Assembly (NCBI RefSeq): GCF_001266615.1
Contig: NZ_LGHZ01000012.1
Coordinates: 206,316-270,315 of the forward strand
Direction: 5' to 3'
Length of the DNA stretch: 64,000 nucleotides
Origin: Kluyvera genomosp. 1
Lineage (GTDB): Bacteria > Pseudomonadota > Gammaproteobacteria > Enterobacterales > Enterobacteriaceae
Positions within the stretch are counted from its first letter, which is position 1, and each line of letters starts with the position of its first letter. Below are positions 43,003 to 52,049 of this stretch, in pieces. The notes below the pieces were generated by a model. It was given only the letters and a program-made list of their open reading frames with translations. It had not been told where the DNA came from and ran no database searches. The translations under genes and the position numbers were made by a program.

Positions 43003-43746
43003 ATGACCACACCGCGCGAGATTCAACAGACCTTCACCCGCACGCCTGGGCTTGAGCTGCGCAGCACCTGGCAGAGCACTCAGGCGTACAAACGCCACAG
43101 CCACGCGCAGCTGTCGATCGGCGCCATTCTCGAAGGGAACACCCGCTGCGTCTGCGATGGTCAGGAATATCTGCTGGCGCCCGGCGATCTCATCGTGATC
43201 CCGGCCAACGCACCGCACAGCTGTAACCCGATGCAGGGGCAGCCACGCAGCTATCACATGCTGTATATCGATACCCCGCTCTCGCTCGGCCAACAGGTTC
43301 TCCGCGACGATGCGCTATTTGGCCTCTATCTCGCCGTCGTCAACAAGATGTCCCGCGCACGGCTTAACGCGCTGCTGACCGCGCTTCCGGCTGGTGCGAA
43401 AACGCCACAGCCTCTGCTCACCACCAGCCAACGGCTGCAGCAGGCGTTGCTTTCGGACCTCGCCTCCCCGCCGACGCTTGACGAACTTGCTGAGCAGTTT
43501 TCTCTGCGCAAAGAGACATTAATCCGCACCTTTAAACGTGATACCGGTCTGACGCCGGGCAGTTTTCTCAACATCTCGCGGGTGGAATACGCCAAAGCGC
43601 GGCTGCGCGCCGGGGACGAAATTGCCGACGTTGGCTATCAAAGCGGCTTTGCCGATCAGAGCCATTTCCACAAAACCTTCGTCAACTACACCGCCGCCAC
43701 GCCGCGCCAGTACGCGAAAGGGCGATCAATATCCGACAATAAATAG
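43003..43746 (+). CDS. AraC-family regulator with cupin sensor domain
   Basis: 247 residues. The N-terminal cupin part contains YKRHSHAQLSIGAILEGNTR and LAPGDLIVIPANAPHSCNP; the C-terminal HTH pair includes LAEQFSLRKETLIRTFKRDT and DVGYQSGFADQSHFHKTFV. This architecture commonly controls an adjacent LysE-type exporter, and a LysE-family gene follows 47 bp downstream. It is also divergent from pac across 232 bp, so it could act there; no operator is identified. Confidence 0.93.
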   Translation: MTTPREIQQTFTRTPGLELRSTWQSTQAYKRHSHAQLSIGAILEGNTRCVCDGQEYLLAPGDLIVIPANAPHSCNPMQGQPRSYHMLYIDTPLSLGQQVLRDDALFGLYLAVVNKMSRARLNALLTALPAGAKTPQPLLTTSQRLQQALLSDLASPPTLDELAEQFSLRKETLIRTFKRDTGLTPGSFLNISRVEYAKARLRAGDEIADVGYQSGFADQSHFHKTFVNYTAATPRQYAKGRSISDNK

Positions 43747-43793
43747 CCCCGCCCGCCGCATAAGCTGGCCTCAGTTGCTTTGCTGAGGTCATT

Positions 43794-44435
43794 ATGGAAT
43801 GGGTTACAGAATTACTTCCCCCGGCGTTTCCCGCGCTGGCAGTGGCGCATTTTTTAGCACTGCTGAGCCCCGGACCGGACTTCTTTTTACTGGTCGGTTA
43901 TGCCATTCGCTATCGTCTGCGCGGCAGCATCGGCTTATGCCTTGGGATTGCGGCGGGCAACGGCCTGTATATTTTGCTGGTGGTGGTTGGCTCGGATCTG
44001 CTGCGGCAGATGCCGCTGTTGTTTAGCGCCGTCGAACTGTTGGGGGCCGTTTATCTACTGTGGATTGGCAGCCATCTCCTGCGCAGTCGCGCGAGGGAAA
44101 CGCCATGGCACTCCGTGCGTTCTGCATGTCCTTCGTTAGGCAAACAGCTGCTGTTGGGGCTGGGTTCATCGCTGCTGAATCCCAAAAACGCGCTGTTTTA
44201 TCTGGCGCTGATGACCGCACTGCTCGGGCCGAATGTAACGCTGACTCAGCAGGCGGCTTGCGGGATTTGGATGACCACCGTGGTGCTGTTGTGGGATCTG
44301 CTGCTGGTCACACTGATTGCTCTGCCGCAGGTACAGCGTCGTCTTGGCCATCTGATCTGGAGAATTGAACGCCTGGCGGGCGGTATTCTGCTGGCCTTCG
44401 GCGGCTGGGTTTTATGGCACGCCGTGATGGCATAA
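43794..44435 (+). CDS. LysE/RhtB-family amino acid exporter
   Basis: 213 residues, six predicted membrane helices. The N-terminal signature HFLALLSPGPDFFLLVGYAI and the GLGSSLLNPKNALFYLALM segment are diagnostic of LysE/RhtB proteins. It probably exports a small amino acid or analogue in response to the AraC-type regulator upstream. A bidirectional hairpin follows at 44441-44470. Confidence 0.92.
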   Translation: MEWVTELLPPAFPALAVAHFLALLSPGPDFFLLVGYAIRYRLRGSIGLCLGIAAGNGLYILLVVVGSDLLRQMPLLFSAVELLGAVYLLWIGSHLLRSRARETPWHSVRSACPSLGKQLLLGLGSSLLNPKNALFYLALMTALLGPNVTLTQQAACGIWMTTVVLLWDLLLVTLIALPQVQRRLGHLIWRIERLAGGILLAFGGWVLWHAVMA

Positions 44436-44440
44436 TGCAA

Positions 44441-44470
44441 ATAGGGCGACAAGAAAAGCAGCCGCCCTAT
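44441..44470. terminator. bidirectional terminator LysE gene / yjiS
   Basis: Stem ATAGGGCG / CGCCCTAT with a 14-base loop, followed by CTCTCTTT on the plus strand. Between two converging genes. Confidence 0.65.
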
Positions 44471-44476
44471 CTCTCT

Positions 44477-44641
44477 TTAATACACATCGTCTCTACGCAG
44501 CCCGACATCTTTCAGCTGTTCGTCGCTCATTCCCTGCAAAACGCGCCGCGTTTGCCACAAAACGACCTGTTTTTTGATAAAGCGCCACACCAATATAAAG
44601 CCGATAAACGGCTGTCTTGCCCGGTTCTCGTGAAATTCCAT
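44477..44641 (-). CDS. yjiS: DUF1127 small protein YjiS
   Basis: 54 codons starting MEFHENRARQPFIGFILVWR and ending KDVGLRRDDVY. The C-terminal half carries the DUF1127 pattern (WQTRRVLQGMSDEQLKDVGL). A strong AGGAGG lies 7 bp upstream of the ATG. E. coli YjiS also neighbours yjiR, which supports the name. DUF1127 proteins are small basic proteins; some bind RNA in other bacteria, but the role here is not known. Confidence 0.9.
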   Translation of the reverse strand: MEFHENRARQPFIGFILVWRFIKKQVVLWQTRRVLQGMSDEQLKDVGLRRDDVY

Positions 44642-44819
44642 ACTCCACCTCCTCACCTTGTCAGAGGCTTTATCTTCACGTATTTCCCGTCGAACAATAC
44701 AGATTCAAAAAACACTTTTATTTAACATACAGATTCGCTAAAACGGTATCTGCGTGCGGTTTTTGTCGCCTGACTGTACTGGTTTTTTAATCTGTATGGC
44801 GATAACTGAGGATACAGCA

Positions 44820-46232
44820 ATGACGCGTTACCAACATCTGGCCAATCTGTTGGCCGAACGTATTGAACAAGGGCTGTATCGCCACGGCGAAAAACTTCCC
44901 TCCGTACGCAGCCTGAGCCAGGAACACGGCGTCAGTATCAGTACTGTGCAGCAAGCGTATCAAACGCTAGAACAGCGCCAGCTGATCACCCCGCAGCCGC
45001 GATCCGGCTACTTTGTTGCGCCGCAGAAAGCCCAGCCACCGGTGCCGCCAATGTCGCGCCCGGTACAGCGCCCAGTGGAAATCACCCAATGGGATCAGGT
45101 GCTGAACATGCTGGACGCCCGTAACGATAAGTCGATTATTCCCTTCGGCGGCGGCTCACCGGATGTGACCCAGCCGAGCCTGAAGCCGCTGTGGCGCGAA
45201 ATGAGCCGCGTAATACAGCACAATATCGTCGACGTGCTGAGCTACGACGAGCTTGCCGGCCGCCGCGAACTTCGCGAACAGATCGCCCGCCTGATGCTCG
45301 ACGGTGGATCGGTAGTCAACGCCGACGATCTGATTATCACCAGCGGCTGCCACAGCGCGCTGTCTCTGGCGCTTCTATCGGTATGCCAGCCCGGCGACAT
45401 CATCGCGGTCGAATCCCCTACCTACTACGGCACCATGCAGCTGCTGCGCGGGCTGGGGCTGAAAGCAATTGAGATCCCCACGGATCCCAATACCGGGATC
45501 AGCGTCGAAGCGTTGGAGATGGCGTTAGATCAGTGGCCGATCAAAGGGGTGATCCTCGTCCCCAACTGCAACAACCCGCAGGGCTTTATCATGCCTGACG
45601 CCCGCAAGCGCGCGGTGCTGAATCTCGCCCAACGCTACGATATCGTTATTTTTGAAGATGATATCTACGGTGAGCTGGCAACCGAATACCCGCGCCCGCG
45701 CACCATCCACTCGTGGGATATCGACGGCCGGGTGATGCTCTGCAGCTCATTTACCAAAACCATCGCCCCCGGCCTGCGCATCGGCTGGATAGCCCCTGGC
45801 CGCTACTACGACAAGTTGCTACAGATGAAATACGCCGCCAACGGCACCAACGTCCCCTCGACGCAGCTGGCCGCCTCCAACTTTATTCGTGAAGGCCACT
45901 ATCACCGCCACGTCCGCCGGATGCGGCAGATCTACCAGCGTAATATGGAGATCTACACCTGCTGGCTGCGCGAATTTTTCCCCTGCGGGATCTGCGTTAC
46001 ACGCCCGCTAGGCGGCTATATGCTGTGGGTCGAGCTGCCGGAACAAGTCGATATGGTGTGCGTGGCAAAACAGCTGTGCCAGATGAAGATCCAGGTGGCA
46101 CCGGGATCGCTGTTTTCTGCCTCAGGGAAATACCGCAACTGCCTGCGGATCAACTGCGCGCTGCCGCCGATCGAGAAACACCGCGAAGTGATGGTACAAC
46201 TGGGGGAGGCGGTAAAGGTGGCGATGGAGTGA
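44820..46232 (+). CDS. yjiR: MocR-type GntR/aminotransferase regulator YjiR
   Basis: 470 residues. An N-terminal winged helix (GEKLPSVRSLSQEHGVSIST) is fused to a fold-type I aminotransferase-like domain. The PLP lysine is in SSFTKTIAPGLRIGW, and the NCNNPQGF and FEDDIYGE segments are present. The start at 44820 (MTRYQHLANLLAERIEQGLY) matches the E. coli protein; the upstream extension is not conserved. MocR proteins usually sense PLP or an amino-compound. Its target here is unknown. Confidence 0.94.
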   Translation: MTRYQHLANLLAERIEQGLYRHGEKLPSVRSLSQEHGVSISTVQQAYQTLEQRQLITPQPRSGYFVAPQKAQPPVPPMSRPVQRPVEITQWDQVLNMLDARNDKSIIPFGGGSPDVTQPSLKPLWREMSRVIQHNIVDVLSYDELAGRRELREQIARLMLDGGSVVNADDLIITSGCHSALSLALLSVCQPGDIIAVESPTYYGTMQLLRGLGLKAIEIPTDPNTGISVEALEMALDQWPIKGVILVPNCNNPQGFIMPDARKRAVLNLAQRYDIVIFEDDIYGELATEYPRPRTIHSWDIDGRVMLCSSFTKTIAPGLRIGWIAPGRYYDKLLQMKYAANGTNVPSTQLAASNFIREGHYHRHVRRMRQIYQRNMEIYTCWLREFFPCGICVTRPLGGYMLWVELPEQVDMVCVAKQLCQMKIQVAPGSLFSASGKYRNCLRINCALPPIEKHREVMVQLGEAVKVAME

Positions 46233-46258
46233 GAGAAGTCCACCGCCCTTCTCAAGTA

Positions 46259-47206
46259 TTAAGATACGGCGCTTATTGCTGATTCAGCGCTATTCGCCGC
46301 ATCCTGCGGCCGTGAAACCGTGCGGCTTTTACTGCCATCCACCCCAACCGCAATCTCCCCTTCCACCGTCACCCGGCGCACGACGCGCGGCTGGGTGCCG
46401 TAGTCGTTGACCGCGTAATGCTGGGTGCTGCGGTTGTCCCAAATCACCACGTCGTCCTGCTGCCACTGCCAGCGCACGGTGTTATCGAGGCGGATAATAC
46501 GGTTTTGCAGCAGCTCGAAAAGCTGCGCAGACTCGCGCGAGCTAAAGCCCACCAGCCGCTTCACAAAGTGCCCCAGCAGCAGCGCACGCTCGCCGCTAAC
46601 CGGATGGACGTGCACCACCGGGTGCTCGGCTTCCCATAGCGCGGAGACGAACACTTTCTGATGGTGCGCCAGGCGGTGCGTTTCCACCACCGTGCGTTCG
46701 GCGCCGTAGTCATAGTCATTGCTGTGCACCGCGCGCAGGGTGTCGACGAAACGCTTTAAGGTCTCCGGCAGCTGTTCATAGGCGCGGGCGGTGTTGGCCC
46801 ACACGGTGTCGCCGCCGTATTCCGGAATGGTGACACCGCGCAGAATAGAAATTTTCGGAAAGGCGTCAACGAAGGTGACGTCGGTATGCCAAGAGTCAGC
46901 GCGGCCACCGCCTTTCGAGGCGTCGAGTTCAAACAGTTTGGTGCCTTCGGGCGAAGGTACCGTCGGGTGAGGCACAATCTTGCCAAACCGCGCGCCGAAG
47001 GCCTGGTGATCGGCATCGGTGAGATGGCCCTGCTGGCAGAAGAACAGCACTTTGTATTTGACCAGCGCCGCCTCCACCTGAGCAAACGTCCCGGCGTCCA
47101 GGTCAGCAGAAAGGCGAATATCGCGGATCTCCGCGCCGATATTGCCCGCCACGCGGCGTAAATTTAATAAAGGAAAATCGGTATCAGCAGTCTTCACAGC
47201 AGTCAT
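46259..47206 (-). CDS. TauD/TfdA-family 2-oxoglutarate dioxygenase
   Basis: 315 residues. The Fe(II) facial triad is His107 and Asp109 (SWHTDVTF) with His263 (RSTQHYAVND), and 2-oxoglutarate-binding Arg274 or Arg278 follows. The family oxidises taurine, alkyl sulfonates, alkyl sulfates or 2,4-D. It is longer than E. coli TauD (283 residues) by a Ser/Ala-rich C-terminal tail (about 20 residues). No tauABC-type transporter adjoins, so the substrate is uncertain. Two palindromes lie upstream at 47237-47277. Confidence 0.9.
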   Translation of the reverse strand: MTAVKTADTDFPLLNLRRVAGNIGAEIRDIRLSADLDAGTFAQVEAALVKYKVLFFCQQGHLTDADHQAFGARFGKIVPHPTVPSPEGTKLFELDASKGGGRADSWHTDVTFVDAFPKISILRGVTIPEYGGDTVWANTARAYEQLPETLKRFVDTLRAVHSNDYDYGAERTVVETHRLAHHQKVFVSALWEAEHPVVHVHPVSGERALLLGHFVKRLVGFSSRESAQLFELLQNRIIRLDNTVRWQWQQDDVVIWDNRSTQHYAVNDYGTQPRVVRRVTVEGEIAVGVDGSKSRTVSRPQDAANSAESAISAVS

Positions 47207-47236
47207 GATTGCGCCCCTTTAAATGGTCAGAAACCC

Positions 47237-47277
47237 GAATATAGAAATATTCCGCCGGGTGACAAAGTCGACTTTGT
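47237..47277. promoter_or_regulatory. two palindromes upstream of the dioxygenase gene
   Basis: GAATAT-AGAA-ATATTC at 47237-47252 and the perfect 16-mer ACAAAGTCGACTTTGT at 47262-47277, about 31 and 56 bp before the ATG at 47206. They are candidate operators. No regulator is assigned. Confidence 0.45.
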
Positions 47278-47310
47278 GATATTGATAGCTGTCAGGCGGG
47301 ATAACTCATT

Positions 47311-47620
47311 CTCCTAAGCCAATGAATTAGTAGAAACGCCAGGATTGGGTTCCCGGAGGGACACCCAACCCGGTGGTTACCCCGGGTATCTCAATATTAA
47401 AAAACGGGCAACGCGTTTCTCCTAACTCAATGAATTAGGGGAAACACCGGGATTGGGTTCCCGGAGGGACACCCAACCCGGTGGTCGCCCCGGGTATCTC
47501 GATATTAAAAAACGGGCAACGTCATCCCTTAAGCCCATAAATTAGGGGAAACGCCGGGATTGGGTTCCCAGAGGGACCCCCAACCAGTGGTCGCCCCGGG
47601 TATCTCAATCTACAATGTGC
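47311..47620. repeat. 108-bp tandem repeat, three units
   Basis: Units begin at about 47311, 47419 and 47526, with period 108 then 107 bp. Each contains AATTAG, a near-perfect hairpin (47339-47373, 47447-47481, 47554-47588; arms CCGGGATTGGGTTCCC and GGGACACCCAACCCGG with a GGA loop), then CCCCGGGTATCTC and, in units 1 and 2, ATTAAAAAACGGGCAACG. The third unit has decayed in the right arm. It fills most of the 489-bp gap between the dioxygenase and DUF2164 genes. A partial REP-like piece follows near 47636-47667. Confidence 0.9.
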
Positions 47621-47695
47621 GCCAGAACCGGGCACATAGACGCATGCGAATACGCCTTATCAGGCCTACCGTTTACCTTGTTGACAGGAGTCCTT

Positions 47696-47938
47696 ATGAC
47701 CACGGAAATCACCCTCACCCCCGCCGAGCGCGAACGGCTGCGCGACCAGCTTTCCGACTACTGCTCGGAACATTTTGAGCTGGAACTGGAACAGTTCGAC
47801 GCCGAATTTTTTGTCGATTTCGTTATCGAAAAACTCGGCCCAGCCTTTTATAACGCCGGGATTGAGGAGGCGATTCGCACCCATTTAGCGTGGAGCGAAC
47901 GCATTCAGGAAGAGATGGATGTGAAGAAAATTTTATGA
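47696..47938 (+). CDS. DUF2164 family protein
   Basis: 80 residues from ATG 47696 (MTTEITLTPAERERLRDQLS), with AGGAG 6-7 bp upstream; the longer ORF start at 47615 lies in the repeat-flanking sequence. It is an acidic, mostly helical, cytoplasmic protein with the family segment ELEQFDAEFFVDFVIEKLGP. The function is unknown. Its stop overlaps the start of the next gene (ATGA), so the two are co-translated. Confidence 0.85.
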   Translation: MTTEITLTPAERERLRDQLSDYCSEHFELELEQFDAEFFVDFVIEKLGPAFYNAGIEEAIRTHLAWSERIQEEMDVKKIL

Positions 47939-48405
47939 CTCAACACACTGTGATTTATTCACTGCGCGAACACCCGCAGCAGATGGCGACGGTGATCGCC
48001 TACTTCCAGCAGCAATGGGCATCGGAAGAGTCGATGATGGTTTACGACGACGCGCTGCGCCACACGCCAGGAGCGAAAAATCCGCTGCCGCAATGGTACT
48101 GGCTGCAGGACGGCGAGCGAATTATCGGCTGCGCGGGGTTGATTACGAACGATTTCATCAGCCGCGGAGAGCTCTACCCGTGGCTGTGTGCGCTCTATAT
48201 CGACCCCGATTATCGCCAGCAGGGATTGGCCCGGCGGCTGATTGACCATATCGCCCAGCATACCCGCGAACTGGGATTTGACCAGCTGCATCTGTGCACC
48301 GATATCGAAGGGTTTTACGAGAAAGCAGGCTTTGTTTTCAATGGTCTGGGCTATCACCCATGGGGCGAGTCATCCCGGGTTTACACCCGAGATCTAATCG
48401 CATAA
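47935..48405 (+). CDS. GNAT-family N-acetyltransferase
   Basis: 156 residues. Motif A is LYIDPDYRQQGLARRLIDHI, and the EKAGFVFNGLGY segment is the motif B part. Translation is coupled to the DUF2164 gene by a 4-bp overlap. Substrate unknown; the pairing suggests the two proteins act together, but nothing in the sequence says on what. It converges on the GH105 gene, 20 bp away. Confidence 0.9.
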   Translation: MTQHTVIYSLREHPQQMATVIAYFQQQWASEESMMVYDDALRHTPGAKNPLPQWYWLQDGERIIGCAGLITNDFISRGELYPWLCALYIDPDYRQQGLARRLIDHIAQHTRELGFDQLHLCTDIEGFYEKAGFVFNGLGYHPWGESSRVYTRDLIA

Positions 48406-48425
48406 ACGCAGCGTCGCCGTTTTCA

Positions 48426-49496
48426 TTACTGCCATCTCTCCTGCTGAAGCTCCAGCAGCAGCAGCATCATCAGCGCCTGCGCGTAAGGTACGGGTGCCAT
48501 CGCGATATCGCAGTAATACTGGAGATCCGGGCCAACCATCGTCCCTTTTGATGCTTCCAGTACGATCCCGCGCTCGTCGATCCTGTCGCGCAGCGCGTGC
48601 CAGGCCCGCAGCGCATGATCGGCCACTTTCTCATCAAGGATCCCCATGCGCACGCCGCGCAGCATGCCGTAGGCGATGCCGGCGGTGGCGGAAGACTCCT
48701 GCGGCGACAGCGGATCGTCAAGCAGCGTATGCCACATGCCATTGTCGGCCTGCACGTCGCAAAGCGTATTCACCTGACGCGCCACCACCGCCGACAGATA
48801 GCGCTGCACGCTGGCATCAAGACTATCGCCCAGCAGGGCGATAAATTCCGGGATCGCCACGGTAATCCAGGCGTTGCCGCGTCCCCAGAAGGCTTTGGAA
48901 AAATGGTGTTTATCGACAAACGTCCAGCCGTGATACCACAGGCCGCTCGCCGGTTCGCACAGGTAGCGGGTATGCAACAGGAACTGGTACGACGCTTCGT
49001 CGATCAGATCTTTGCGCTGCAACACGACGCCTGCCGTGCCGAGAAACAGGCAAGTCATAAACAACGTGTCGTCCCACAGGTGGCCGGTGTTGGGCTGCTC
49101 TTTGACCACGTGCTGGAAGCCGCCCTCTTCGGTTTTTGGCAACGTGCGCAGCAGATCGTCGGCCCAGGTGTTGACGACCGCCAGCAGATCCTGCCGCCCG
49201 GTATGCCCAGCCAGCAGCGCCAGCGTGATCATCGGAGCCGTGGTGTTGATCTGGATCTCCGGCAGCCCTTTCGCCAGTTGGCCTTCGTACCAGGCAAGGA
49301 TCGATTGTTGTAGTTCATCATCGTCCTGCTGGCGCGCATACTGCCAGAAACCGTACAGACCGACGCCCACTTCCCATTCCCACTCCTCAAAGTGGATCGC
49401 AAATCCTTCGCCACCACCCACTTCACCCATGTTTTTCAGACGGCAGAATCCCTGCACCACCTGCTCCAGCAGGGTATTTAACGCGGCGTTGCTCAT
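48426..49496 (-). CDS. GH105/GH88 unsaturated glycuronyl hydrolase
   Basis: 356 residues with an (alpha/alpha)6-barrel pattern. The catalytic Asp is at residue 143 in HLWDDTLFM, the position known for Bacillus YteR, and WGRGNAW lies at 204-210. Such enzymes remove 4,5-unsaturated uronic acids left by polysaccharide lyases (rhamnogalacturonan, ulvan or glycosaminoglycan products). There is no signal peptide, so it acts on imported oligosaccharides. Its ATG overlaps the stop of the 819-residue gene by 4 bp, and it is the last gene of that minus-strand operon. Confidence 0.9.
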   Translation of the reverse strand: MSNAALNTLLEQVVQGFCRLKNMGEVGGGEGFAIHFEEWEWEVGVGLYGFWQYARQQDDDELQQSILAWYEGQLAKGLPEIQINTTAPMITLALLAGHTGRQDLLAVVNTWADDLLRTLPKTEEGGFQHVVKEQPNTGHLWDDTLFMTCLFLGTAGVVLQRKDLIDEASYQFLLHTRYLCEPASGLWYHGWTFVDKHHFSKAFWGRGNAWITVAIPEFIALLGDSLDASVQRYLSAVVARQVNTLCDVQADNGMWHTLLDDPLSPQESSATAGIAYGMLRGVRMGILDEKVADHALRAWHALRDRIDERGIVLEASKGTMVGPDLQYYCDIAMAPVPYAQALMMLLLLELQQERWQ

Positions 49497-51952
49497 TGTG
49501 CTTCTCCTGAAAAAGCGATCTGAAGTTCATTGCCGGTAAGCGTAGGGAAAACGGCATCCACGCCATCGTTCATACATTCGCCTTGCCAGCTCAACTGCAT
49601 CACGGTGCGGCTGTCATCACAGACCCGAGCATTATCGCCCTGCACCGCAATGCGAAGCGCATCACTACGCTGACAGAAGGTGCGAAACGCCTGTTCATCG
49701 CCCTCTGCCACTTCCAGCCACCATGCGACGTAGCGGCCTTCGGCACGCACCTCATCACCGTTAACAGTTAACGGCTGCGAACAGAGGATCGCCGCAAATG
49801 CACTGCCCGCGCGTACCGCGTAGCCCTGCGCCAGCGGGCGCACCTCATCAAAGGCTTCCGCAGCAAGGTGGAGATGAGTCCAGTTCAGGCGCTCGCCTTC
49901 AGGCAATCGCCACAGCATCAGCGCGCGGTTGTTCACTTGCATCACGCGCGGCAGTACGCCGTTGCCAGCCCAAAAAGAAGGCCTCGCTTCGCTGCCTGGC
50001 TGCACATCACCGGGATGGTTTACCCACAGGCGCGCATCGGGGCGAGTGGCAAACTGCACATCGACCAGATGCTGCTGATGCCCGCGTTCGCCGCTGTGGT
50101 GATCAACGCAGCTTGAAAGGCTGACCGCCGGCTGTTTCCACGCCACGATATTGCCGCCGCCGCACTGGTAATGCGCGCTCAGCGCTCCGTGGCGCAAGCG
50201 GGCATAGTGCGCCGTCTCCACCGGCGGCGCGTAGTCGCTCAGGCAGAAGAACGGCAGCGAGGCACATTTGCGGTTAACGTGCCCGCCGCCCCACGCCACG
50301 TGACCAAAAGCGGAAAGCTCAGTCAGCGGGCTGGCGAACAGCTCTTTTTCATACACCCGTCCCATGGTGCCTGCCGCAATGCCGGACTGATAATGCAGCG
50401 CGCTGGTCTGCATCAGGCGGTCGATCAACCGACGGGCGCGCTGGCGCAGCGCGGCATCGTCGGCCAACTGATATAGCGCAAACAGGCCGATATAGTCCAC
50501 CGGGTAATAGGGCGCTGAGTTCCACTCAACAAATCCCTGCAGCTCTACGGCGTCAAACCAGGTGTGCAGACGCTGAGTCGCAATGGTTTGCTGTTCCTGA
50601 CCACGGCGGCCAGAGGCGGTAAACAGCTCATCCGGGAACATTTTCCCGGCCAGATATTGGGCAACGTGGAAGCACAGCGCGTGATTTTCACTCCAGAACC
50701 ACATCACGTCGTTGCCCAGTTCGTCATACCAGTAGCGATAGCCGACGATGGCGGAACGCACCCGTTTCCACAGTACCGCTGGGAAGTGTTCACCGTGAAA
50801 ATCACGCCATATCCACAGCAGCGGCACCATGGAGAAATCCGAGCAATCCTGCCGCGCGCTGATGCGTTGCAGCGTGCTAATCAGCAGTTCCTGCGCCTGC
50901 AGGCCATTGTCACCCACGTGCAGCATTGCCAGCAGGCGGCCAGTGCGCGGCACACCGTGTCTGGCGATATAGCCGAGCGCTTCGCGCTTGCGGGTTTCCA
51001 GCACGCCTTCACCGCCGGGAAGCGGCTCCTCGCTTAAAACGGTGAGGCTCAGACTGCGGCTCATGACCACATCGCCCAGTGAGGCGGTGAGTTCCAGCCG
51101 ATAGTGGCCGATACCGATCGCGTCAGGAAGTAAGAGCGTCAGGCCATTTTTGCCCGTGTTCAGCGAGCCAAAATCCAGCGGGCAGGTGGCGATACAGTCA
51201 TTGCCGAGGCTGTAAACCGCGCCACGCAGCGTCAGGCTGATATCGGCAAGACACGGAAGATGGGTCGTTGGATGGCGTGTGGCGGCGGTCGACGGCAGTG
51301 AATCCATAAACGCCCGCAGCGTCTTCGCGTCGGCGTGATTCACTTCCGGCAGCGTAACTTCCAGCGGCTCTCCCGCAAGATAAGTCATGCGGAAAGCAAA
51401 AATGGTGTCACGCTCGAACAGCTCATCGAGATGTATAAGCAGCGCGTTATCACCGGGCTGAAGGGCAAGTTCGACGGACGTCGTTTGCAGCGAATTACGG
51501 GTAAACGGGGTGAAACAGGCAGCCGATATTCCGTTGCACCAGATACGGACGCCGCCGCAGGTGGCGATTTGAAACGGGTAGTGGCCGGCATTCTCAGCGC
51601 ATAGCGTCACTCGCAGCCAACGTTGACTATGGGTGGCAACGGGTTGAACGCCGGAAAAGGTCACGGTATCGCTGGCCCCAGTGTATGTTACCGATGCCGC
51701 CGGTAAGGCGCGTTCCGGTAAGACTTCGCGCTGGGCTACATCACGGCGGAAAATGCGTCGACAAAAGGAGTCCTGCGTCGGGCTTTTACCGTTGGCGAAG
51801 TGATAATCCATCGCCTCGTTTACCGCTTCCCCCGTAAAAAACTCGGCAAACCGCTCATTGTGCGGTGCCGAAACCGTAAAACGCGTCAGCGCCTCACCCG
51901 CTACCAGCCTCATATCAATATCCTCAATTACCGCGTTGTGAATGGGCGACAT
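49493..51952 (-). CDS. large protein of candidate carbohydrate locus, function unknown
   Basis: 819 residues; I do not recognise the family. An N-terminal beta-rich part (about 85-310) resembles carbohydrate-binding or PA14-like sandwiches. A helical middle part (about 320-560) contains the segment MWFWSENHALCFHVAQYLAG (SENH at 421-424), similar in style to (alpha/alpha)6-toroid polysaccharide lyases. A C-terminal beta-sandwich region (about 570-819) is compatible with that architecture. There is no signal peptide. Co-translation with the GH105 gene suggests that it makes or processes the unsaturated uronide substrate. Confidence 0.7.
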   Translation of the reverse strand: MSPIHNAVIEDIDMRLVAGEALTRFTVSAPHNERFAEFFTGEAVNEAMDYHFANGKSPTQDSFCRRIFRRDVAQREVLPERALPAASVTYTGASDTVTFSGVQPVATHSQRWLRVTLCAENAGHYPFQIATCGGVRIWCNGISAACFTPFTRNSLQTTSVELALQPGDNALLIHLDELFERDTIFAFRMTYLAGEPLEVTLPEVNHADAKTLRAFMDSLPSTAATRHPTTHLPCLADISLTLRGAVYSLGNDCIATCPLDFGSLNTGKNGLTLLLPDAIGIGHYRLELTASLGDVVMSRSLSLTVLSEEPLPGGEGVLETRKREALGYIARHGVPRTGRLLAMLHVGDNGLQAQELLISTLQRISARQDCSDFSMVPLLWIWRDFHGEHFPAVLWKRVRSAIVGYRYWYDELGNDVMWFWSENHALCFHVAQYLAGKMFPDELFTASGRRGQEQQTIATQRLHTWFDAVELQGFVEWNSAPYYPVDYIGLFALYQLADDAALRQRARRLIDRLMQTSALHYQSGIAAGTMGRVYEKELFASPLTELSAFGHVAWGGGHVNRKCASLPFFCLSDYAPPVETAHYARLRHGALSAHYQCGGGNIVAWKQPAVSLSSCVDHHSGERGHQQHLVDVQFATRPDARLWVNHPGDVQPGSEARPSFWAGNGVLPRVMQVNNRALMLWRLPEGERLNWTHLHLAAEAFDEVRPLAQGYAVRAGSAFAAILCSQPLTVNGDEVRAEGRYVAWWLEVAEGDEQAFRTFCQRSDALRIAVQGDNARVCDDSRTVMQLSWQGECMNDGVDAVFPTLTGNELQIAFSGEAQ

Positions 51953-52049
51953 TGTGGAAGAAAGGCCGAGAGACAGGCTATGCGCCAGACTGGATGGTTT
52001 TGTGGAACTGACTGGTCATTCACACTCTGCGTCGGAGGTGAAGATAAAA

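Noticed and set aside
47311..47620. CRISPR array
   Set aside because: Three units of 108 bp without 20-40 bp variable spacers, and no cas genes in the window.
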